A DNA stretch of 9,154 nt from JBOFLG01 sp051657745 (GTDB taxonomy: Bacteria > Actinomycetota > Actinomycetes > Actinomycetales > Dermatophilaceae), in the NCBI GenBank assembly GCA_051657745.1, contig JBOFLG010000026.1:1-9154 (forward strand), written 5' to 3'. The notes beneath the pieces are model-generated. The model worked only from the letters and a program-made list of their open reading frames with translations, was not told where the DNA came from and did not search any database. Shown one piece after another: positions 1 through 6,121 of the stretch (its first letter is position 1; the number at the start of each line of letters is the position of its first letter). Position numbers and translations under genes: made by a program.

Positions 1-1
1 C

Positions 2-1522
2 CAGCCCACCGACCGGCTGTGGGGGTGGCTCGCGCCAGGGCTGATCGCGCTGGTCGGCGGCATTCTGCGGTTCTGGAACCTGGCCCGGCCCGACGCGCTC
101 GTTTTCGACGAGACGTACTACGTCAAACAGGGCTATTCGATGCTCCGGTACGGCGTCGAGATGCGAGTGCTGGAGTCGCTGAAAAAGCCCGACGACGCGT
201 TCGTCGGCGGCGAGCCCGACGTGTTCTCGAGCACGGCCGGCGACTTCGTGGTGCACCCTCCCGTCGGCAAGTGGGTCATTGCCTTCGGGCAGTGGGTGTT
301 CGGGGTCGACTCCGGGGTGGGCTGGCGGTTCTCGGTGGCGCTGCTGGGAACCCTGTCGATCCTCGTGGTGGGGCGGGTCGGGCGTCGACTGTTCGGGTCG
401 ACCGCACTGGGCTGCATCGCTGCATTCCTCCTCGCCTTCGAGGGGTCGCACTTCGTGATGTCGCGCACCGGCATCCTCGACATCAGCGTCATGTTCTTCG
501 CCCTCTGCGCGTTCGCCGCGCTCCTGCTCGACCGCGACCGGAGCCGAGAACTGCTCGCGGTGCGGGTCGGGGCATTACCGGCAGGCACCTGGCCAGCGGG
601 GATGGGGCCGTGGCTGGGCGGGCGGCCCTGGCGCTGGGTGGCCGGCCTGTCGCTCGGGCTGTGCACCGGCACCAAATGGTCCGGCCTGTTCTTCCTCGCC
701 GCCTTCGGGCTGATGACCGTGTGGTGGGACATGGGCGCCCGACGAGCCGCCGGGGTACGGCACTGGGCGCGGGGCGCATTGGTGCTCGATGGGCCCTTCG
801 CCGCGGTGGCGGTGGTGGGGTCAGCGGCCATCGCGTACACGGCCTCGTGGGCTGGCTGGTTTGTCGGTGACACCGGGTACCACCGGCAATGGCACGCCTT
901 CAACCCCGGCCAGGGCGTGCAGTGGCTGCCGCCGGTGCTGCGCAACTGGGCTCGTTACCATCGCGACGCTTACGAGTTCAACACCACCCTGACCACCTCC
1001 CACCCCTACCAGTCCGACGCCTGGACGTGGATGTTCCAGACCCGCCCCACGTCGTTCTTCTACGAGACTCCGGCTGCGGGAACCCAGGGCTGCGCTGCCG
1101 CGGAACAGTGTTCGCAGGCCGTCAACCCGATCGGCACCCTCACGGTCTGGTGGGTCGGCCTGCTCGCCCTGGCCGTCGTGCTCTGGTGGTGGCTGCGCCG
1201 CCGGGACTGGCGGGCCGGCGCCATCGCGGCTGGGTTCGTCGGGGGCTGGCTGCCGTGGTTCTTCTACTCGGAGCGCACCATCTTCACCTTCTACGCGGTG
1301 GCGTTCGAGCCCTACGTCGTGCTGGCGATCGCGTTCGCCATCGGGCTGTGGGTCGGGCGCCGCGCAGACGACCCCATCCGCTGGCGTCGGCGCTGGTGGG
1401 CGGTCGGCGCGTACCTGCTGGTGACCCTCGCGCTCTTCACCTTCTTTTGGCCGGTGTACACCGCCGAGGTCGTGTCGTACGACCAGTGGCGCTGGCGGAT
1501 GTGGCTGCCCTCCTGGATCTGA
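2..1522 (+). CDS. pmt: Protein O-mannosyltransferase (polyprenyl-phosphate-mannose--protein mannosyltransferase, GT39), 5'-truncated
   Basis: This is an integral membrane glycosyltransferase that moves mannose from a polyprenyl-phosphate-mannose donor to Ser/Thr of exported proteins during Sec translocation. The frame is open from base 2, giving 506 visible residues, so the true start lies upstream of the window. The known mycobacterial enzyme is about 520 residues, so only a short N-terminus is probably missing. Counting from base 2, D36-E37 in FDETYY is the family's catalytic acidic pair in the first extracytoplasmic loop. H85-P-P-x-G-K90 is the conserved HPP motif, followed by an MSRTGILD block and a GTKWSG block. 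Further on are HPYQSDAWTW and a Trp/Phe-rich C-terminus ending MWLPSWI. Hydrophobic segments alternate throughout, as expected for a multi-pass protein. The gene converges on vapC with 10 nt between stops. Family assignment is secure; the acceptor proteins are unknown. Confidence 0.95.
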   Translation, partial: QPTDRLWGWLAPGLIALVGGILRFWNLARPDALVFDETYYVKQGYSMLRYGVEMRVLESLKKPDDAFVGGEPDVFSSTAGDFVVHPPVGKWVIAFGQWVFGVDSGVGWRFSVALLGTLSILVVGRVGRRLFGSTALGCIAAFLLAFEGSHFVMSRTGILDISVMFFALCAFAALLLDRDRSRELLAVRVGALPAGTWPAGMGPWLGGRPWRWVAGLSLGLCTGTKWSGLFFLAAFGLMTVWWDMGARRAAGVRHWARGALVLDGPFAAVAVVGSAAIAYTASWAGWFVGDTGYHRQWHAFNPGQGVQWLPPVLRNWARYHRDAYEFNTTLTTSHPYQSDAWTWMFQTRPTSFFYETPAAGTQGCAAAEQCSQAVNPIGTLTVWWVGLLALAVVLWWWLRRRDWRAGAIAAGFVGGWLPWFFYSERTIFTFYAVAFEPYVVLAIAFAIGLWVGRRADDPIRWRRRWWAVGAYLLVTLALFTFFWPVYTAEVVSYDQWRWRMWLPSWI

Positions 1523-1532
1523 GTGCCGTCGG

Positions 1533-1967
1533 TCAGCCGAAGGGGTCCCGGACGACGATGCCGTCGAAGAGACGGAAGTCGCGGTCGTGGGTCCAGATCT
1601 CCCGCACCCCATGCTCGCGCATGAGCGCCACGAGGTGCGTGTCGGGCACGAGGTTGCCGCGCGGCACCACCGCGTCGGCCGCCTCACGGTACGTATGCCA
1701 GAACCGGTCCCCCTCGCCGAGGCACCGCACGTGGGCCAGCGCGAGGAGGCGGTCGACGTTGCCCATGGCGGCGGCCGGGCTCAGCGGCCGGTCAAGGATG
1801 CGTGGGTTGGTGACAATGCGCAGGTAGCCCAGGACCGTGGGCCACAGCAGCGTGAGCAGCCGGGGCTCGGTGGCCAGCCGGGTGACCAGTTCGGTGGCGG
1901 CGCGGTGTCGTGAACTGCCGGTATCCGAGGCGTAGACGAGGACGTTCGTATCGACGGTGACGCTCAT
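1533..1967 (-). CDS. vapC: VapC toxin, PIN-domain ribonuclease
   Basis: This 144-residue PIN-domain protein is the toxin of a type II toxin-antitoxin pair. VapC toxins are Mg2+-dependent endoribonucleases that typically cut tRNA or rRNA. The N-terminus VDTNVLVYAS contains catalytic D6 and N8. The C-terminal metal-binding cluster is D109 (in LVPDTHLVAL), D128 and D130 (in THDRDF). WPTVLGYLRIVTNPRI at 42-57 and GNLVPD match the mycobacterial-type PIN subfamily. At the second motif, where many VapCs have Glu, this protein has G47; I recall that this is common in this subfamily, so activity is still plausible. Length is normal for the family. The ATG overlaps the vapB stop as ATGA, so translation is coupled to the antitoxin. 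The target RNA cannot be told from sequence. Confidence 0.93.
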   Translation of the reverse strand: MSVTVDTNVLVYASDTGSSRHRAATELVTRLATEPRLLTLLWPTVLGYLRIVTNPRILDRPLSPAAAMGNVDRLLALAHVRCLGEGDRFWHTYREAADAVVPRGNLVPDTHLVALMREHGVREIWTHDRDFRLFDGIVVRDPFG

Positions 1968-2203
1968 GCCGGGCCGTCGTCGCCGAGGGAACGCGCAACG
2001 GCATCCTTGTCGTCGAGATCGATACGGGCACCGAGATCGGCGGCGGCCCAGGTGAATTCGGCCGATGAGTTGGCGCTCTCGGTCTCCTGCAGCGCCCGAG
2101 CCAGCAGTTCCGATGCGAGACTGCCGAGCGTACGGCGCTCCTCGCGTTGCCGGGCCTTCAACTGGCCGAGGACAACCGGGTCGAGGTCAAGCGTGGTGCG
2201 CAT
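1964..2203 (-). CDS. vapB: VapB antitoxin, ribbon-helix-helix
   Basis: This 79-residue protein precedes vapC and overlaps it by 4 nt. VapB antitoxins bind and silence VapC, and with it repress their own operon. Residues 1-38 fit a ribbon-helix-helix DNA-binding domain: a short N-terminal strand (RTTLDLD) and then two amphipathic helices, the second around SLASELLARAL. The C-terminal third (about residues 48-75) is the expected toxin-binding tail, with a Trp and the acidic string IDLDDKDAVARSL typical of VapB partners of this VapC type. The ATG at 2203 is the only good start, because an in-frame TGA (2209-2207) lies two codons upstream. No Shine-Dalgarno sequence precedes it. Instead a TANNNT box ends 7 nt before the ATG, suggesting a leaderless mRNA. 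I did not recognise a specific numbered VapB. Confidence 0.9.
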   Translation of the reverse strand: MRTTLDLDPVVLGQLKARQREERRTLGSLASELLARALQETESANSSAEFTWAAADLGARIDLDDKDAVARSLGDDGPA

Positions 2204-2236
2204 GCATCAGATGCTACGTGACGCTGCATCCGATGC
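2204..2236. promoter_or_regulatory. Probable VapB/VapBC operator: two 11-bp palindromes
   Basis: GCATCAGATGC (2204-2214) and GCATCCGATGC (2226-2236) are both perfect inverted repeats, GCATC-N-GATGC. Their centres, 2209 and 2231, are 22 bp apart, about two helical turns. The first abuts the vapB start codon and covers the candidate -10 box. Ribbon-helix-helix antitoxins usually bind such paired palindromes on one face of the DNA, so autorepression is the likely role. The palindromes and spacing are seen directly; the binding protein is inferred. Confidence 0.78.
2211..2216 (-). promoter_or_regulatory. Candidate -10 box of the vapBC promoter
   Basis: On the minus strand TAGCAT (TANNNT) lies exactly 7 nt before the A of the vapB ATG. 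That places the transcription start at the start codon, a leaderless message. No convincing -35 hexamer is visible. The box overlaps the start-proximal palindrome, so operator binding would block it. Confidence 0.5.
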
Positions 2237-2331
2237 GCCTGCGTCGTCAGCGGTTCGTCCGGTGCGTCGCCGCCCCTCCCCGGGGTTCGGGGACACGAGC
2301 ACCTCGCCCGGGCGGTGTCAGGGCACGGGGC

Positions 2332-2337
2332 TACGGT
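2332..2337 (+). promoter_or_regulatory. Candidate -10 box for the nuclease-helicase gene
   Basis: TACGGT (TANNNT) lies exactly 7 nt before the ATG at 2345, with no Shine-Dalgarno sequence between. This is the same leaderless layout as vapB on the other strand. It also supports ATG 2345 over the upstream GTG at 2315. No clear -35 element is visible. Confidence 0.45.
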
Positions 2338-2344
2338 CGGCGGC

Positions 2345-5300
2345 ATGTTCCTCCTCGGCGCCAACCGGCGTGTGGTCGTCAGTGCCAGTGACCTGCGCAC
2401 CGCCTCGGTGTGCGAGTTCGCCCTGATCGCCGGGCTCGATGTGCTTCGCGGGCTCCGGCCGCGGCCGACCGAGGCCGACGACCCGATGCTGGCCCGGATC
2501 ACCGAACTAGGTGACCAGCACGAGCAAACCGAACTACGTCGGCTCTCGCGGACGCACCCGGGGCGGGTGGTCCAGCTCGCGCGGCCCGAGTACACCCCCA
2601 CCGGGCTGGCGCGGGCGATGGCCGGCACGATCGACGCACTCGGCTCCGGGGCCGAGGTCGTCTACCAGGCCACGCTCTTCGATGGCGGCTTCGTCGGCCA
2701 CGCCGACTTCCTCGAGCGCACCGCCGACGGCTGGCTGGTCAGCGACACCAAACTCGCTCGCCGCGAAAGCGTCCCGGCCCTGCTCCAGGTGGCGGCCTAC
2801 GCCGCACTGCTCGCCAGCGCCACCATCGACACCGCCCCCATCGCGCGGCTCGTGCTTGGTGGCGGTCAGGTGCGCGACATCCCACTGCATGATGTGCTGC
2901 CCGTCTACCGGTCTCGCCGGTCCCGGCTCGACGCCATCCTCGCCGAGCACCTCGCGGATGACGCACCGCTCACCTGGGGCGATCCTCGATGGCTCGCATG
3001 CGGCCGGTGTGAGGCGTGCGCGCCCGAGGTCGAGGCCGCGCGCGACCTGCTCCTCGTCGCCGGGGTGCGCGGCCCCACCCGGCGCCGGCTGGTCGAGGCC
3101 GGGGTGCGCACCATCGACGAGCTCGCCACGCGGACCAACCCGGTGCTCGACCTGCGGGAGATCACCCTCACGCGGTTGCGTGAGCAGGCCCGGCTGCAAC
3201 TCGAGCAGGAGGCCGACCCGACGGGCGGCGTGCGCCACGAGGTCGTCGACGAATCGGCGCTGCTGATGATGCCCGAGCCCAGCCCAGGCGACGTCTTCTT
3301 CGACTTCGAGGCCGACCCGTTGTGGCAGGAGCCCGGGTCGCCGGTCTGGGGGCTGGAGTACCTCTTCGGGTTGGTCGAATTGGACACTGGTGAGCCCGTG
3401 TTCCGCGCGTTCTGGGCGCACGACCGCGCCGCCGAACGCCGGGCCCTCGTCGCGTTCATCGAGTACCTCGCGCAGCGGCGGCGGCGGTGGCCCGATCTGC
3501 ACGTCTACCACTACGCGCCGTATGAGCCGGCGGCCTTGCTGCGCCTCGCCGCCCGGCACGGCGTCTGCGAGGACGCCGTCGACCAGCTGCTCCGCGAGGG
3601 CGTGCTCGTCGACCTCTACGCGGTGGTGCGGTCCGGCATCCGCATCTCCCAGCGTTCGTACTCGATCAAGAAGCTCGAGCCGCTCTACATGGCCGAGCGC
3701 ACGGGCGCGGTCACGGCCGGCGACCAGAGCATCGTGGTCTACCACCAGTTCCTCGCCGCGACCGTCGCGGAACGTACCGACGAGGCGGCCGCGTTGCTGG
3801 GCGAGATCGCCGACTACAACCGCGACGACTGTGTCTCGACCTGGCTGCTGCGTGACTGGCTGGTGCGCCTGGCACCCGGGCCACGGGTCCCGCGGCCGCC
3901 GGTTGACGAAGCGGCTCCGGTGGTCAGCGATACCCGGCTGGCCGCGCTCGATCTGGAGGCCGCGCTGCGCGCGCTGGTCGCGAATATTCCGGTCGCCCAC
4001 CGCACCCCCGAGCACCACGCGGTGGCGATGGTCGCGGCGGCGGTGCTGTTTCACGCCCGCGAGGACAAGCCACGCTGGCAGGAGCACTACGAGCGGCTGC
4101 GCGTGCCGGTGCGTGACTGGCGCGCTGCAGACGGCGTATTCGTTGTCGAGCGGGCCGAGGTCGAGCGCGGCTGGTTGGCCGAGACACCGCGGCAGCGGCC
4201 GCGGCGGCTGGTGCGGCTGCACGGAGAGCCGATGCGCGGCATCCCACTCACCACGACGAGCCGGGTGGGTGCGGTGTACGCCGCGCCCACCCCGCCCGGG
4301 GTGGCGGCCGAGCCGGGGCACGCCAACGCGCAGAGCCCGGCATCGCTCACCGTGCGGGATGCCGTGGAGCACCTGGCCGCGAACGGTCGGCTGTCTCAGT
4401 CGCTGCTGGTCGAGGAACTCCAGCCGAAGGACGGCGAGCAGCATGCCGCGCTGCCGGTGGCGCTGGTGCCGAACGGCGTCGTCGGCACCGGCCCCATCGA
4501 CGCCGCTATTGCCGAGGTGGCCGCGGAGGTCCGGCGTGCTGGCGCTTTGCCTGACTCGGCCGCGGTCGACGTGCTGCTGCAGCGGCCGCCGCGGCTGGCC
4601 GACGGCGCCGAGTTGCCCGCAGTCGGCACCGGCGAACACCGGCACGCTGACGCGATCATCGCGGCACTACGCGCCATGGGCAATTCCTATGTGGCAGTGC
4701 AAGGCCCGCCCGGCACCGGCAAGACGCATGTGGGCGCCCAGGTGCTGACCCGGCTGGTCGCGCAGGGATGGCGGGTCGGGGTGACGTCGCAGTCGCACGC
4801 CGCGGTGGAGCACCTGCTCACCCGGGTGGTCGCCGCCGGCACGGCAGCGCACCTCGTGGCCAAGGAGCCAAGGGCCACACCGGACCCGATGTGGACCCCG
4901 CTGGCCACCGCCAACGAGCTGGCCGCGTTCGCCGCCGACCGCGCGGCCGCCGGCACCGGGTACGTCATCGGCGGCTCGGCCTGGGATCTCACCAATGTCT
5001 CCCGGGTCGACCGCGGCCAGCTCGACCTCCTCGTCATCGACGAGGCCGGGCAATTTTCACTCGCCAAGACGCTCGCGGTGTCGGTGAGCGCGCAGCGACT
5101 CCTGCTACTCGGCGACCCGCAGCAACTCCCGCAGGTCTCCACCGGTATCCACGCGGAGCCGGTCGACGCCTCGGCGCTTGGCTGGCTACTCGGCGCGGAG
5201 GCCGTGCTCCCCGCCACCCGCGGCTACTTCCTCGAGACCACCTGGCGGCTGCATCCGGCGCTCACCGCACCGGTGTCGCGGCTCGCCTACGCCGGGCAGT

Positions 5301-5950
5301 TGCGCTCGGCCGAACCGGTCACCGCCGCGCGCCAGCTTGAGGGGGTCGAGCCCGGCCTACACGTGCGACTGGTCGACCACCGCGACAACTCGACCCGGTC
5401 AGGTGAGGAGGCCGAGGTGGTGCACCGGTTGGTGCGAGACCTCATCGGCCGCGGGTGGCACGACCCGTCGGCGCGCAGGGATGATGGCGCGCCCGTCGGC
5501 CCGCGCCCGCTCGCCGCCGCCGACCTGCTCGTCATCACTCCATACAACAGCCAGGTCGGCACCATTCGGCGAGTGCTGGATGACGCCGGGCTGGGCGAGG
5601 TTCGGGTCGGCACGGTCGACCGGTTCCAGGGCCAGGAGGCGCCGGTGGCGATCCTGTCGATGGCGGCGTCGTCTCCGTCATCGGTCTCGCGAGGGCTGGC
5701 CTTCCTCCTCGACCGGCACCGGCTAAATGTCGCCGTATCGCGCGGTCAGCACTCGGTGTTCCTCGTACGGTCGAGGCTGCTCGCCGACTTCTCGCCACAG
5801 TCCCCCGAGGACCTGGTCGCTCTCGGGTCCTTCCTCGCGCTCGGCGACGCCGCAGTCACCACCGAGTTCGTGGCGGCGACGCCGTCGCCCTCTCCACCAC
5901 CGACGACTCCGCATCACGCTCCGCTGACTGCGTCGCTACCCGACCCGTGA
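2345..5950 (+). CDS. TM0106-type RecB-like nuclease / DEDD exonuclease / UPF1-like SF1 helicase fusion
   Basis: This 1201-residue cytoplasmic DNA-processing enzyme has three catalytic modules. Residues 1-225 are a RecB/Cas4-like PD-(D/E)XK nuclease: GDQHE at 56-60, GHAD with D121, D134-T-K136, and Q148/Y152. C23 plus C219, C222 and C225 form the one-plus-three cysteine pattern of iron-sulfur nucleases (Cas4, AddB, Dna2). A helix-hairpin-helix follows at about 235-265. Residues 315-510 are an RNase H-fold/DEDD-type exonuclease domain: FFDFEAD with D320 and E322, YHYAPYE, VDLY with D423, YSIKKLE and YNRDD at 491-495. Residues 770-1145 are a superfamily 1 helicase: GPPGTGKT 787-794, VIDEAGQ with D899-E900, LLGDPQQLP, TVDRFQGQE and LNVAVSRG. 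Residues 510-765 match nothing I know, and the Pro-rich tail looks disordered. I chose ATG 2345 because MFLL followed by SASDL fits relatives as I recall them and a -10 box precedes it. The biological role (repair or defence) is unproven. Confidence 0.9.
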   Translation: MFLLGANRRVVVSASDLRTASVCEFALIAGLDVLRGLRPRPTEADDPMLARITELGDQHEQTELRRLSRTHPGRVVQLARPEYTPTGLARAMAGTIDALGSGAEVVYQATLFDGGFVGHADFLERTADGWLVSDTKLARRESVPALLQVAAYAALLASATIDTAPIARLVLGGGQVRDIPLHDVLPVYRSRRSRLDAILAEHLADDAPLTWGDPRWLACGRCEACAPEVEAARDLLLVAGVRGPTRRRLVEAGVRTIDELATRTNPVLDLREITLTRLREQARLQLEQEADPTGGVRHEVVDESALLMMPEPSPGDVFFDFEADPLWQEPGSPVWGLEYLFGLVELDTGEPVFRAFWAHDRAAERRALVAFIEYLAQRRRRWPDLHVYHYAPYEPAALLRLAARHGVCEDAVDQLLREGVLVDLYAVVRSGIRISQRSYSIKKLEPLYMAERTGAVTAGDQSIVVYHQFLAATVAERTDEAAALLGEIADYNRDDCVSTWLLRDWLVRLAPGPRVPRPPVDEAAPVVSDTRLAALDLEAALRALVANIPVAHRTPEHHAVAMVAAAVLFHAREDKPRWQEHYERLRVPVRDWRAADGVFVVERAEVERGWLAETPRQRPRRLVRLHGEPMRGIPLTTTSRVGAVYAAPTPPGVAAEPGHANAQSPASLTVRDAVEHLAANGRLSQSLLVEELQPKDGEQHAALPVALVPNGVVGTGPIDAAIAEVAAEVRRAGALPDSAAVDVLLQRPPRLADGAELPAVGTGEHRHADAIIAALRAMGNSYVAVQGPPGTGKTHVGAQVLTRLVAQGWRVGVTSQSHAAVEHLLTRVVAAGTAAHLVAKEPRATPDPMWTPLATANELAAFAADRAAAGTGYVIGGSAWDLTNVSRVDRGQLDLLVIDEAGQFSLAKTLAVSVSAQRLLLLGDPQQLPQVSTGIHAEPVDASALGWLLGAEAVLPATRGYFLETTWRLHPALTAPVSRLAYAGQLRSAEPVTAARQLEGVEPGLHVRLVDHRDNSTRSGEEAEVVHRLVRDLIGRGWHDPSARRDDGAPVGPRPLAAADLLVITPYNSQVGTIRRVLDDAGLGEVRVGTVDRFQGQEAPVAILSMAASSPSSVSRGLAFLLDRHRLNVAVSRGQHSVFLVRSRLLADFSPQSPEDLVALGSFLALGDAAVTTEFVAATPSPSPPPTTPHHAPLTASLPDP

Positions 5951-5968
5951 GGAGGAAGTGCCGGTGTC

Positions 5969-5997
5969 TTGACGTGGTCATAATGTGTTATTACTGT
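5969..5997 (+). promoter_or_regulatory. Sigma-70-type promoter of the transporter operon
   Basis: TTGACG (5969-5974) and TACTGT (5992-5997) are separated by exactly 17 nt in a locally AT-rich patch, and both hexamers are close to consensus. Transcription would start near 6004, leaving a leader of about 118 nt before the ATG at 6122. This is the best housekeeping-type promoter in the window. Confidence 0.7.
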
Positions 5998-6012
5998 GTA
6001 CTAATTCACAGT
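5993..6012. promoter_or_regulatory. Inverted repeat over the -10 and start site, probable operator
   Basis: The arms ACTGTG (5993-5998) and CACAGT (6007-6012) are exact reverse complements separated by 8 bp. The repeat covers most of the -10 hexamer and the predicted start site, the position of a classical repressor site. A weaker repeat, ATAA-4-TTAT (5980-5991), fills the -35/-10 spacer. TetR- or GntR-type regulators bind sites of this size, but no regulator gene is visible here. Confidence 0.55.
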
Positions 6013-6063
6013 TGCCTGAAATGGCAGGGTATACACCAGTTCGGTGGAGCGGTCCGCGTTGCG

Positions 6064-6089
6064 GTGACGGTGACGTCATATCTGTGACG
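6064..6089 (+). repeat. Three GTGACG repeats in the transporter leader
   Basis: GTGACG occurs at 6064-6069, 6070-6075 and 6084-6089, the first two in tandem. The 8-bp palindrome TGACGTCA (6071-6078) overlaps the second copy. They lie in the untranslated leader between the promoter and the transporter start. They may be a second regulator site, but short repeats of this kind can arise by chance. Confidence 0.3.
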
Positions 6090-6106
6090 ACAACGAAGTC
6101 CTCAGC

Positions 6107-6116
6107 AGAAGAGAGA
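6107..6116 (+). promoter_or_regulatory. Purine-rich ribosome binding site of the BCCT gene
   Basis: The run AGAAGAGAGA ends 5 nt before the ATG at 6122 and is the only Shine-Dalgarno-like sequence near it. It is not a canonical AGGAGG. It supports ATG 6122 as the start and contrasts with the leaderless starts of vapB and the nuclease-helicase. Confidence 0.5.
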
Positions 6117-6121
6117 CGAAC

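Noticed and set aside
2278..2292. Hairpin CCCCG-GGGTT-CGGGG as a terminator
   Set aside because: It lies between divergent genes, where no terminator is needed, has only five stem pairs and is not followed by a T-run.
2305..2314. Palindrome CGCCCGGGCG, and nearby GACAC/GTGTC, as an operator for the nuclease-helicase
   Set aside because: Such G+C palindromes are common by chance here, and the two repeats do not share a centre.
2315..2344. GTG at 2315 as the start of the nuclease-helicase
   Set aside because: It would add ten residues unlike the family N-terminus as I recall it and has no ribosome binding site. ATG 2345 has a TANNNT box at leaderless spacing.
2345..3020. The Cas4-like nuclease domain as a sign of a CRISPR system
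   Set aside because: No repeat-spacer array and no cas1, cas2 or effector gene is visible. The nuclease is fused to an exonuclease and helicase, as in the TM0106 family.
2534..4645. A 703-residue open frame on the minus strand
   Set aside because: It is antisense to the nuclease-helicase, whose motifs are unmistakable. Its own translation is rich in Arg, Gly and Val with no recognisable domain, as expected of a shadow frame in high-G+C DNA.
3390..4748. A 452-residue plus-strand frame inside the nuclease-helicase
   Set aside because: It overlaps the exonuclease and linker coding region in another frame and is rich in Arg, Ser, Pro and Trp without domains.
6013..6057. Small stem-loops in the BCCT leader (TGCC/GGCA, CACC/GGTG, GCGG/CCGC) as a riboswitch
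   Set aside because: Stems are only four pairs and do not combine into any riboswitch fold that I recognise.
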